Below are positions 1 through 6,540 of a stretch of 10,715 nt of DNA, piece after piece. The number at the start of each line of letters is the position of its first letter. Within the stretch, counting starts at the first letter, position 1. This DNA comes from an uncultured bacterium (GTDB lineage Bacteria; Bacillota; Clostridia; Oscillospirales; Oscillospiraceae). A program made the position numbers and the translations under genes. Below the pieces are notes generated by a model. It made no database searches and was not told the DNA's origin. It saw only the letters and a program-made list of their open reading frames with translations. The DNA lies in contig CAJMQR010000031.1 in NCBI GenBank assembly GCA_905215665.1, positions 1-10,715 of the forward strand. The letters run 5' to 3'.

Positions 1-92
1 ATGTCAAGCTGCTCGACGGCGTGGCGGAGCAGCGCACCGCCTATGAGATTTCCGCCATCACCGCGGAGGTCTGCACCGCGCCCGCCGAATAG
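1..92 (+). CDS. 3' end of an unidentified protein-coding gene (partial)
   Basis: An open frame enters from the left edge (first full codon at base 3) and ends at TAG 90-92, giving 29 residues ending in EVCTAPAE. Nearly every codon ends in G or C, as in the confirmed genes of this window, and a series of hairpins follows the stop on the same strand. Both points support a real gene end rather than a chance frame. The tail is short, looks helical and has no diagnostic motif, so I cannot assign a family. The frame starting with ATG at base 1 is a shadow with poor codon use. Confidence 0.65.
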   Translation, partial: VKLLDGVAEQRTAYEISAITAEVCTAPAE

Positions 93-159
93 ACCCCGTC
101 CAAGATTGCCCTCATCCCGGACAGGCGCATACAGGGACATAAAAATGTGGGGCGCCGCA

Positions 160-184
160 AAAGGAAACCCTGACGGTTTCCTTT
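160..184 (+). terminator. Hairpin 1 downstream of the partial gene (weak terminator candidate)
   Basis: A perfect 10-base-pair stem (160-169 with 175-184) encloses a 5-base loop. The stem is A/T-rich at its base and is followed by a pyrimidine-rich tail that is not a clean T-tract. It is the first of three hairpins after the partial upstream gene. Termination efficiency is uncertain. Confidence 0.45.
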
Positions 185-203
185 CACACTTTTCTTCCCT
201 CCG

Positions 204-227
204 AAACCTTCGGCCGGAAGGTTTTTT
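204..227 (+). terminator. Hairpin 2, rho-independent terminator
   Basis: An 8-base-pair stem (204-211 with 217-224) has a GC-rich 5-base loop and runs into six T residues at 222-227. This is the classic intrinsic terminator layout for plus-strand transcription leaving the partial gene. Confidence 0.7.
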
Positions 228-236
228 GACAGACTG

Positions 237-283
237 ATGCGGGGCGCCGCAAAAGCGGCGCCCCGCATTTTCTTTTGGTTTTT
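237..283 (+). terminator. Hairpin 3, strong GC-rich terminator between converging genes
   Basis: A 14-base-pair stem (237-250 with 255-268), almost all G/C, closes on an AAAA loop and is followed by T-rich sequence to 284. It is clearly a terminator for the plus strand. On the minus strand it lies just after the DUF1292 stop codon and could also slow polymerase there, although the minus-strand tail has no U-tract. Confidence 0.8.
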
Positions 284-550
284 TCAGACGGGCTCGTCCA
301 TCAGGCGGTCGAATTCCGCGGCGACCCGGTCAAAATCCTCCTCCGGGATATCCAGCAGATCGAAATCGTCGTCCGTCGGGACATAGCCGTAGAGATAGAC
401 GTCGTCGGAATCGTCCAGCGCCTCGAGCGCGATATACTGCTTTTCGTCCAGATCGAATACGCCCATGATCCCGCAGTCGAAGCTGCTGCCGTCGTCAAAT
501 TCCAGCGTGATGATCTCGTCCTCCGCGTACTGTGCGCGCTTGTCTTCCAT
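284..550 (-). CDS. DUF1292 family small acidic protein
   Basis: This 88-residue cytoplasmic protein is very rich in Asp and Glu. It has the DUF1292 pattern: an N-terminal strand reading IITLEFDDGSSFDCGIMGVF, then a strand around YIALEAL, then a segment DVYLYGY, and an acidic C-terminal helix ending DRLMDEPV. The family is widespread in Firmicutes as short proteins of roughly this length, and its function is unknown. An AGGAGG-like site at 557-562 sits about 6 bases before the ATG. The gene follows mutY by 64 bases on the same strand and has a convincing promoter of its own in that gap (581-609), so it can probably be transcribed both alone and by read-through from mutY. In Firmicutes such genes often neighbour the ruvX/mutS2 region. 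I see no such neighbour here. Confidence 0.88.
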   Translation of the reverse strand: MEDKRAQYAEDEIITLEFDDGSSFDCGIMGVFDLDEKQYIALEALDDSDDVYLYGYVPTDDDFDLLDIPEEDFDRVAAEFDRLMDEPV

Positions 551-580
551 AGGTACTCCTCCCTGTTCTTTGATATTCCC

Positions 581-609
581 AGTATAGCCGCTTTCCCTCC
601 GCCTTGCAA
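581..609 (-). promoter_or_regulatory. SigA-type promoter for the DUF1292 gene
   Basis: Read on the minus strand, TTGCAA (604-609) and TATACT (581-586) are separated by exactly 17 bases. They lie about 30 bases before the gene's ATG, with the ribosome binding site between. The -35 box begins only 5 bases after the mutY stop codon. No terminator lies between mutY and this promoter. Confidence 0.72.
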
Positions 610-614
610 GTTTT

Positions 615-1640
615 TTATTGGAGGAATTGGCGGTAGGCCGTGGGAAGGCCGATTTTTTCCTTCAGCTCCTGCGCGTCCGCCCAGTAAAACCGGCTGTCCA
701 TCGCCGCGCAGTCCAGATAGCAGCCGGTCATATCCCACTGCACATGGGTAAAAATATGCGTCCGGCAGACGATTTTTTCGATTCCCGTGGGATGTACGCC
801 CCACTGCTCGGCCTGCCGCAGCGCTCCCGGCGCTTCAAGCGCGCCGGGAACATCCGGAAGCTGCCACAAGCCCGCGAGCAGCCCCTTTGCCGGGCGGCGG
901 CATACCGCGATTCTCCCCTCGCAGCGAAGCACGAATACTGTTCGCTCCTCGCGGCGGCGCGGCTTTTTTTCCGCTTTGATCGGGTAGCGCATCTGTGTTC
1001 CGCTTTCCTTCGCGCGGCAGAGCGCCGCCAGCGGACACAGGCCGCATTTCGGCTCGCCGTTCGGCTGGCAGACCGTTGCGCCCAGCTCCATCAGCGCCTG
1101 CGTGAAATCGCCGCAGCGCCCCGGGGGATAGACACTCCGAAGTTCCTCCGTAAGCCGCCGGCGGACGCCTTCGTCCGTGACCGGCTCGTCCAGGCACAGC
1201 AGGCGGCTGAGTACGCGCAGGACATTCCCGTCCACGGCGGGCGTCGGCCGTTCAAAGCAGATGGAGCAGATCGCGCCGGCCGTATACGGCCCGACGCCGG
1301 GCAGCGCCCGGATCGCGTCATAATCATCCGGAAAGGCTCCGTCATACTGTGACGCGACAATCCGCGCGGCCTTTTGCAGGTTCCTCGCGCGGCTGTAATA
1401 TCCCAGTCCCTCCCAGAGCTTCAGGAGCCGGTCCTCCGGGGCCTCGGCCAGCGCCCCGACCGTCGGCAGGCAGGCAAGAAAGCGCTCATAGTAGCCCCTG
1501 ACCGCCTCCACGCGGGTCTGCTGCAGCATGATCTCCGAAAGCCACACATGGTAAGGTTCCCGGTCGCGCCGCCAGGGCAGATCGCGGCGGTTGGCGGAAA
1601 ACCACGGAAGCAGCAGCTCCGGCAGGCGCTCAAGATTCAT
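615..1640 (-). CDS. mutY: A/G-specific adenine glycosylase MutY
   Basis: This 341-residue base-excision repair enzyme removes adenine mispaired with 8-oxoguanine or guanine. Catalytic Glu36 lies in SEIMLQQTRVEA. The helix-hairpin-helix is ALPGVGPYTAGA at about 112-123, and catalytic Asp137 lies in VDGNV. The [4Fe-4S] ligands are C191, C199, C202 and C208. The C-terminal NUDIX-like domain (about 232-341) contains FTH at 297-299, matching the FSH loop that reads 8-oxoG in the family. The first cysteine spacing is X7, where E. coli has X6. I recall X7 in other clostridial MutYs, so the cluster is probably intact. The start is the ATG at 1638-1640: homology begins right there, and a GGAAGG site lies 9 bases upstream. 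A longer in-frame extension to 1751 merely reads through the upstream exonuclease gene. The gene overlaps that exonuclease by 11 bases, so the two are probably translated from one message. Confidence 0.96.
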   Translation of the reverse strand: MNLERLPELLLPWFSANRRDLPWRRDREPYHVWLSEIMLQQTRVEAVRGYYERFLACLPTVGALAEAPEDRLLKLWEGLGYYSRARNLQKAARIVASQYDGAFPDDYDAIRALPGVGPYTAGAICSICFERPTPAVDGNVLRVLSRLLCLDEPVTDEGVRRRLTEELRSVYPPGRCGDFTQALMELGATVCQPNGEPKCGLCPLAALCRAKESGTQMRYPIKAEKKPRRREERTVFVLRCEGRIAVCRRPAKGLLAGLWQLPDVPGALEAPGALRQAEQWGVHPTGIEKIVCRTHIFTHVQWDMTGCYLDCAAMDSRFYWADAQELKEKIGLPTAYRQFLQ

Positions 1641-2613
1641 TCTGCGTTTCCTTCCCTGCGCGCCTTCTCCGGCGGCGCCGCGCAGGCGACTTCTTTTTCT
1701 TTTCCGCCATGAGCTCGTCAAAGCGGCGGGCCGCGTCCGACGCGCCCTCATAGACCAGCCTGCTGACCCGAAGAGTTCCGTCGCTGTCCTTGTTCATGCG
1801 TACCCGTACCAGATACCGTCCGTGTTCCGGGCAGGCGGCCATGGACATGTACCGCCGCCCCTCCTGAGAGATCCAGCGTCCGGCGCGCATCTTCCGGCCG
1901 CACTGGGGGCAGTGCGTTTCCTGCCGGGTCATCGCGTCCATCGCCGCGTTTCTGTCCTCATAGCCGCGGAACACCGTGCGGCTGATGCAGCCCTCCGGCG
2001 GGTTGCCGTGGAAGCCGTCCTCGTGGTTCTGTACTGCGCGGGCGTATTCCGTCACGCCTTTTTTCATGTCGAGATGGCTGCAGATCAGCGCCGTATGGTA
2101 GGCGTCGCCCAGAGCGTCATGCGCCGGGCGGCTCGGCACAATGCCGAGAAGCTCCATTGCGGTGGAGAGGGCCTTCTGTGAAGATCCCGTTCCGGTCTGG
2201 GCGTTAAAGATCATCTGCGCGTTATACCAGCTCGTGATCCAGTCCGGCTCTCCGTCATGCAGCAGAATGTTGTCCTCCAGCACCCGAATGTCATCAAAGC
2301 CCCAGGTCAGGAAGATGCACTCGCCGCCGATCCATGCGCGGAAGCGCTCCAGCGCCTCCGGAAAGGGCAGACCCTCCTCGCGCAGGCGCGCGTCGCGAAG
2401 GCCCGTCAGCTTGGAGACGCGGCTGTTGAGCTTTTTATAATACTTCGGACAAACCAGCACCTGAAACTCATCCGCGATAGTACCGTCCTCCAGCAGGCGA
2501 ACCGCTCCGATCTGGATGATTTCCCCGTGGATCTGCACCGGCAGCACCTTCTGCGCCGCATAGGAACCGGGCCACGGCTGGTTCCACTCCATGTCCAAAA
2601 CAATAAACTGCAT
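1630..2613 (-). CDS. DEDDh 3'-5' exonuclease (ERI-1/KapD-like) with C-terminal zinc-finger-like segment
   Basis: This is a 327-residue protein. Residues 1-185 form an RNase T/DEDDh exonuclease domain. The first motif is LDMEWNQ (D7, E9), the second FLTWGFDDIRVLEDN (Asp107 or 108), and the third HDALGDAYHTA (H165, D170). The early WNQ and the WGFDD motif resemble the ERI-1/KapD branch, which acts on RNA or structured nucleic acids, more than the DnaQ proofreading subunit. After the domain come CPQC (C235, C238) and CPEH (C261, H264), a likely zinc-binding pair, and then a basic tail containing seven consecutive arginines at 312-318. The start ATG at 2611-2613 is set by a GGGGAG site 7 bases upstream and by homology; an extension to 2676 would run into the promoter. 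It is the first gene of a unit with mutY. Substrate is not determinable from sequence. Confidence 0.87.
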   Translation of the reverse strand: MQFIVLDMEWNQPWPGSYAAQKVLPVQIHGEIIQIGAVRLLEDGTIADEFQVLVCPKYYKKLNSRVSKLTGLRDARLREEGLPFPEALERFRAWIGGECIFLTWGFDDIRVLEDNILLHDGEPDWITSWYNAQMIFNAQTGTGSSQKALSTAMELLGIVPSRPAHDALGDAYHTALICSHLDMKKGVTEYARAVQNHEDGFHGNPPEGCISRTVFRGYEDRNAAMDAMTRQETHCPQCGRKMRAGRWISQEGRRYMSMAACPEHGRYLVRVRMNKDSDGTLRVSRLVYEGASDAARRFDELMAEKKKKSPARRRRRRRAGKETQNES

Positions 2614-2647
2614 GACGTTTCTCCCCTGTCTTTTGTCCGCTTTTATT

Positions 2648-2676
2648 ATCATAACACAGTTTTCCGGCCGCCGCAA
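2648..2676 (-). promoter_or_regulatory. SigA-type promoter for the exonuclease-mutY unit
   Basis: On the minus strand TTGCGG (2671-2676) and TATGAT (2648-2653) are spaced by 17 bases, with TGT directly before the -10 box making it an extended -10. Transcription should start near 2641, about 28 bases before the exonuclease ATG. The GGGGAG ribosome binding site is at 2621-2626. Confidence 0.75.
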
Positions 2677-2751
2677 CAGAAACTGCCCTGCATTTTTCAG
2701 AACCCGCGGGGCGCGACGCGCATAGGATGGGGAAAACAGGAGGGAAACACC

Positions 2752-3492
2752 ATGCCTTTTTTATTTCTTAGTCCGTCAACGCAGGAATACAACCCCTATG
2801 TCACAAGCGGCAACGAGGAATACTGGATGAACCGCCTCGCTGACCGCATGGTCCCCTATCTGGAGGCCTCCGGCATCAACGTCACCCGCAACGATCCGAA
2901 CGGCACCGTCGGAGATTCCATCCGCGCTTCCAACGCGGGAAATTACGATTTTCATCTGGCTCTGCACAGCAATGCCGCGCCGGCCTCCGTTTCCGGCCAG
3001 GTGCGCGGCATCGACATCTATTATTACACACCCAGCCTCAACGGCCTGCGCATGGCAAACATCATCGTGGACAATCTGAAGGAGATCTATCCCCTGCCCA
3101 GCCGGATCCGCGCCATCGGCACCGTAAACATCGCGGAGGTGCGCATGACAAAAGCGCCCGCGGTCCTCGCGGAGCTGGGCTACCATGACAACACGGAAGA
3201 CGCGCTCTGGGTTGAAAACAATCTGGAGGCCATTGCGCGCAGCCTGTCGCTCTCCGTCACGGAGTACTTCGGCCTGCCGCTGCTCTCGCCGCGGCCGTCG
3301 CGGGAGGGTGTGGTCATGCTGCAGAGCGGGACGCTCAATCTGCGCGGCGCCCCCTCGACTTCCGGCCCCATCCTTGCGAGTATCCCCAACGGGGAAACCG
3401 TCACCATACTCGGCTCCTACAACGGCTGGTATTCGGTGAATTACGACGGCCTGATCGGCTGGGCCAACGGAGCCTTTATCCAATCAGCCTGA
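2752..3492 (+). CDS. N-acetylmuramoyl-L-alanine amidase (Amidase_3-like) with C-terminal SH3b domain
   Basis: This 246-residue peptidoglycan amidase should cleave the bond between muramic acid and the stem peptide. The catalytic domain (about 1-175) shows E22/E23 in GNEEYWMN, H72 in LALHSN and E141 in LAELGYHDN, which match a zinc ligand, a second zinc ligand and the catalytic glutamate of Amidase_3. The normal N-terminal GHGG histidine is absent; the protein begins FLSPSTQEYN instead. An SH3b wall-binding domain occupies about 185-243 (TLNLRGAPSTSGPILASIPNG, then GWYSVNYDGLIGWANG). No signal peptide is visible, so export, lysis-dependent release or a forespore/mother-cell role are open. The start is ATG 2752 with AGGAGGG at 2738-2744. 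A 165-codon upstream extension reads antisense through the exonuclease and is rejected. I found no convincing SigA promoter upstream. Confidence 0.88.
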   Translation: MPFLFLSPSTQEYNPYVTSGNEEYWMNRLADRMVPYLEASGINVTRNDPNGTVGDSIRASNAGNYDFHLALHSNAAPASVSGQVRGIDIYYYTPSLNGLRMANIIVDNLKEIYPLPSRIRAIGTVNIAEVRMTKAPAVLAELGYHDNTEDALWVENNLEAIARSLSLSVTEYFGLPLLSPRPSREGVVMLQSGTLNLRGAPSTSGPILASIPNGETVTILGSYNGWYSVNYDGLIGWANGAFIQSA

Positions 3493-4089
3493 CCCCGGCA
3501 GGCTCCGGTCGTCGACATAGCCCATTGTCCAGCCCTTGTCCTTGCCGCACACCGGACACTGCGCGGCGGCCTCCTTTGCGCGGTAGGTGTAGCCGCAGTT
3601 CATGCAGCGCCACGCAACCGGCTCTCCCCTGCGGTAGAGCGTTCCGCTGAGATATTCCTCGCGCGCCTGCATGAAGGTGCGGTAATGCAGCCCCTCGACG
3701 GTGGCAATCAGCCTCCAGAGACGGGCTGCATCCTCGTATCCCTCCTCGGAGGCGATCCGGGCAAACTGAGGATAGACCGTCTCGTTTTCCGCCTGCTCAC
3801 CCTGTGCGGCAAATTGCAGATTCTCGCCCGTATTGCCATAGGAGAAGGGATAGCCGGCGTCAATGCCGATATTGTCAATCTGCTTTCCCGCGTGCTTTGT
3901 CAGAAGCTCCCAGAATTCCTCCGCGTGAACTTTTTCGTTGTCCGCGGTCTGTTCAAAAATTCCGGCGAGGTACTCCTGTCCCTCGCGGCGCGCCTGCTGC
4001 GCGTAGAAAGTATAACGGTTTCTGGCCTGCGATTCGCCCGCAAAACTGCGTGCAAGATTCTGCATGGTCTGAGAGTGTAGAAAGTCCAT
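3484..4089 (-). CDS. rbr: Rubrerythrin
   Basis: This 201-residue cytoplasmic non-heme iron peroxidase reduces hydrogen peroxide in anaerobes using electrons from reduced rubredoxin or NADH-linked reductases. The ferritin-like diiron domain has E19 (GESQARNRY), E52 and H55 (NEKVHAEEF), glutamates around 98-103, and E132/H135 (VEGLHYRTF). The C-terminal rubredoxin-like Fe(SCys)4 site is C162-x2-C165 and C178-x2-C181. Both domains are complete and the length is normal. The start is the ATG at 4087-4089 with AAGGGGA upstream; the frame stays open to 4308, but that stretch is non-homologous and crosses the divergent promoter region. Its 3' end overlaps the amidase gene by 9 bases tail-to-tail. I saw no PerR-like box or clear SigA promoter within 4090-4282, so its regulation is not evident. 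Confidence 0.96.
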   Translation of the reverse strand: MDFLHSQTMQNLARSFAGESQARNRYTFYAQQARREGQEYLAGIFEQTADNEKVHAEEFWELLTKHAGKQIDNIGIDAGYPFSYGNTGENLQFAAQGEQAENETVYPQFARIASEEGYEDAARLWRLIATVEGLHYRTFMQAREEYLSGTLYRRGEPVAWRCMNCGYTYRAKEAAAQCPVCGKDKGWTMGYVDDRSLPGSG

Positions 4090-4186
4090 GAATTCCCCTT
4101 TCTTTTCCGCCTGTTTCTCCGCCTGCCGCGAAAGTTCTCCGCTTTTTGCAGCAGACGTCTCCGGAACGGAATGCTTTTGCCGTTTC

Positions 4187-4282
4187 AGTATCCCTCCCCC
4201 AGCGGAAAAATATTCGGCATTTGCTTGCATTTGGGCGCGATTTTGTGTATATTGAAGAGAAAAGATATTTCGGAGGGATACT
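4187..4282. repeat. Exact 11-base inverted repeat flanking the hydratase promoter
   Basis: AGTATCCCTCC at 4187-4197 is the exact reverse complement of GGAGGGATACT at 4272-4282. The right arm contains the ribosome binding site of the hydratase gene and ends immediately before its ATG. The left arm lies beyond the predicted promoter. Whether this is an operator pair, an RNA structure used only by longer transcripts, or coincidence cannot be told from the sequence. Confidence 0.6.
4225..4253 (+). promoter_or_regulatory. SigA-type promoter for the hydratase-exporter operon
   Basis: TTGCAT (4225-4230) and TATATT (4248-4253) are separated by 17 bases. They lie 29 bases before the ATG, giving a short leader of about 22 bases that holds little beyond the GGAGGG ribosome binding site. 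The short leader leaves no space for a riboswitch. Confidence 0.7.
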
Positions 4283-6505
4283 ATGATCAAGATCTGCAAC
4301 GAGGGCATGTATTATCACGGCGGCAAGCTGATTCCCGCGCGGGAAACCGCGGCACAGGGCGGCAGGGAGGGCACCATCACCTACCGCATCCTGAAAGCCC
4401 ACAACACCTCCGGTTCCATGGACAGGCTGAAGCTGAAATTCGACGCCATGGCCTCCCACGACATCACCTATGTGGGAATCATCCAGACCGCCCGCGCCTC
4501 CGGGCTGAAGGAGTTTCCCCTGCCCTATGTGCTGACCAACTGCCACAACTCCCTGTGCGCCGTGGGCGGCACCATCAACGAGGATGACCACGTCTTCGGC
4601 CTTTCCGCCGCGAAACGCTACGGCGGTGAGTTCGTTCCCGCGCATCAGGCGGTCATCCACAGCTATATGCGTGAAATGTACGCCGGCGGCGGCCGGATGA
4701 TCCTCGGCTCGGACTCCCACACCCGCTACGGCGCCTACGGCACGCTTGCCATCGGCGAGGGCGGGCCGGAACTGGTCAAGCAGCTTCTGTGCCGGACCTA
4801 TGACATTGCCTATCCCCGTGTCGTCGGCGTCCGCCTGACCGGGAAGCCGCGCGCGGGCGTCGGCCCGCAGGACGTGGCGCTGGCGCTGATCGCCGCGACC
4901 TTCCCCAGGGGGCTGGTCAAAAACAGCGTGCTGGAATTCTTCGGCGACGGCGTCGCCAGCCTGAGCATCGACTACCGCAACGGGATCGACGTCATGACCA
5001 CGGAGACAAGCTGCCTTTCCTCCGTCTGGCAGACGGACGAGACGGTGCGCTGCGCGCTCTCCGTCCACGGCCGGCCGGAGGCCTACCTCGCGCTTGCGCC
5101 GCAGGAGGGTGCGTACTACGACATGGGCATCGAGATCGACCTGTCCACGGTCGAGCCGATGATCGCTCTGCCCTTCCATCCCTCCAACGCCTATCCCATC
5201 CGGGAATTCAACGAAAACCTGGACGACCTGCTGCACGCGGTAGACGAGGAAACCGTCCGCGCGCTGAGCCTGAAGCAGCCGCCCGTCTCTCTGCGCTCCA
5301 AGATCCGCAACGGGAAATTTTACGCCGATCAGGGCGTGATCGCCGGCTGCTCCGGCGGCACCTATCAGAATCTGGTCAAAGCGGCCGAAATTCTGAACGG
5401 CGCGCCCTTGGGCAGCGGACATTTCTGGCTGTCGTGCTATCCTGCCAGCCAGCCAGTGCTGATGGAGCTGATGCGTAGCGGCGCGCTGGAAAAGCTGATG
5501 TCCAGCGGCGCAAGCATCCGCAGCGCCTTCTGCGGCCCCTGCTTCGGCGCGGGAGACGTGCCGGCCAACGGCGCTTTCTCCATCCGCCACTCCACACGCA
5601 ACTTCCCCAACCGGGAAGGCTCCAAGCCCACCCAGGGGCAGGTTGCCTATGTCGCCCTGATGGACGCGCGCTCCATCGCCGCCTCCGCGCTGCGCGACGG
5701 CGCCATCACCCCGGCAACGGAGCTGGAGGCGCTTACGGAGGACCCCGCCTATCTCGACTATCACTTCAATCCCTCCGCCTATTCCCGCGTCTACCACGGC
5801 GTCGGCAGACCCGATCCCACACAGGAGCTGGTCTTCGGCCCGAACATTGCGGACTGGCCCGAGCAGATTCCCCTCCCCGAAAATCTGCTGATGACCGTCG
5901 CTTCGGCCATCTATGATCCCGTCACCACGACGGACGAGCTGATTCCCTCCGGCGAAACCTCCTCCTACCGCAGCAATCCTCTGCGCCTGAGCGAGTTCGC
6001 CCTGAGCCGCAAGGATCCGGCCTACGTCGGCCGCGCCAAGGCGGTGCAGGCACTGGAGCTGCAGCGCAGGCAGTCGCCCGACAGCGTGGACGCCTGCGGC
6101 TTCGACCCGCGCACCACAGGCTTCGGCAGCGTGGTCATGTCCATCCGCCCCGGCGACGGCTCCGCCAGAGAACAGGCGGCGTCCTGCCAGCGCGTGCTGG
6201 GCGGCGTTGCAAACCTCTGCGAGGACTACGCAACCAAGCGTTACCGCAGCAACGTCATCAACTGGGGAATGCTGCCCTTCACGGTCGAACACATTGAAAG
6301 CTATCGCATCCGTCCCGGCGACCGGGTCTACGTCCCCGGCATCCGCGCCGCGCTTCAATCCGGCGCCGAGCGGGTGGAGGCGACGCTCATCCAGGGCGAA
6401 ACGCGGACGCCTCTGACCCTGCGGCTGGACAACCTCAGCCGCGAGGAGCGGGACGTCATTCTGGCCGGATGCCTGATCAACTATTACGCCAGGAACAGAG
6501 AATAA
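4283..6505 (+). CDS. Aconitase-family hydratase (YbhJ-like)
   Basis: This 740-residue cytoplasmic iron-sulfur protein belongs to the aconitase superfamily and is close in length and layout to the E. coli YbhJ group, whose substrate is unknown. Visible aconitase features are GSDSHTRYGAYGTLAIGEGG at 142-161, the three [4Fe-4S] cysteines C356 (AGCSGGTYQN), C417 and C420 (FCGPCFGAGDVP), the substrate-loop-like STRNFPNREGSKP at 437-449, and a C-terminal swivel domain (roughly 570-740) that includes NVINWGMLPF. Retention of all three cysteines suggests a functional hydro-lyase rather than a dead paralogue. It does not look like true AcnA, which is longer at about 890 residues, or like the smaller LeuC/homoaconitase forms. 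The start is ATG 4283 with GGAGGG at 4272-4277. The metal exporter gene follows after 35 bases without a terminator, so they form an operon. The isomerised substrate is not predictable here. Confidence 0.9.
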   Translation: MIKICNEGMYYHGGKLIPARETAAQGGREGTITYRILKAHNTSGSMDRLKLKFDAMASHDITYVGIIQTARASGLKEFPLPYVLTNCHNSLCAVGGTINEDDHVFGLSAAKRYGGEFVPAHQAVIHSYMREMYAGGGRMILGSDSHTRYGAYGTLAIGEGGPELVKQLLCRTYDIAYPRVVGVRLTGKPRAGVGPQDVALALIAATFPRGLVKNSVLEFFGDGVASLSIDYRNGIDVMTTETSCLSSVWQTDETVRCALSVHGRPEAYLALAPQEGAYYDMGIEIDLSTVEPMIALPFHPSNAYPIREFNENLDDLLHAVDEETVRALSLKQPPVSLRSKIRNGKFYADQGVIAGCSGGTYQNLVKAAEILNGAPLGSGHFWLSCYPASQPVLMELMRSGALEKLMSSGASIRSAFCGPCFGAGDVPANGAFSIRHSTRNFPNREGSKPTQGQVAYVALMDARSIAASALRDGAITPATELEALTEDPAYLDYHFNPSAYSRVYHGVGRPDPTQELVFGPNIADWPEQIPLPENLLMTVASAIYDPVTTTDELIPSGETSSYRSNPLRLSEFALSRKDPAYVGRAKAVQALELQRRQSPDSVDACGFDPRTTGFGSVVMSIRPGDGSAREQAASCQRVLGGVANLCEDYATKRYRSNVINWGMLPFTVEHIESYRIRPGDRVYVPGIRAALQSGAERVEATLIQGETRTPLTLRLDNLSREERDVILAGCLINYYARNRE

Positions 6506-6540
6506 CCCCCGAATGATCTTTCTGCAAAGGAGCGTTTTCA

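Noticed and set aside
1641..1751. A 37-residue Arg-rich N-terminal extension of MutY.
   Set aside because: It is the out-of-frame reading of the exonuclease 3' end. MutY homology begins at the ATG at 1638-1640.
2721..2730. CATAGGAT before the amidase as a sporulation sigma (SigE/SigK-like) -10 box.
   Set aside because: Only part of the consensus matches and I could not find a matching -35 element at the right spacing.
2257..2751. N-terminal extension of the amidase frame by 165 codons.
   Set aside because: It reads antisense through the exonuclease gene, has no recognisable domain, and a strong ribosome binding site sits directly before ATG 2752.
4090..4282. A PerR box or SigA promoter for rubrerythrin.
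   Set aside because: Several A/T-rich hexamers exist on the minus strand, but none pairs with a plausible -35 box at 16-18 bases, and no PerR-like palindrome is visible.
6506..6540. A possible manganese (yybP-ykoY) riboswitch ahead of the exporter.
   Set aside because: Only 35 bases separate the two genes and the operon leader is about 22 bases, both too short for that riboswitch.
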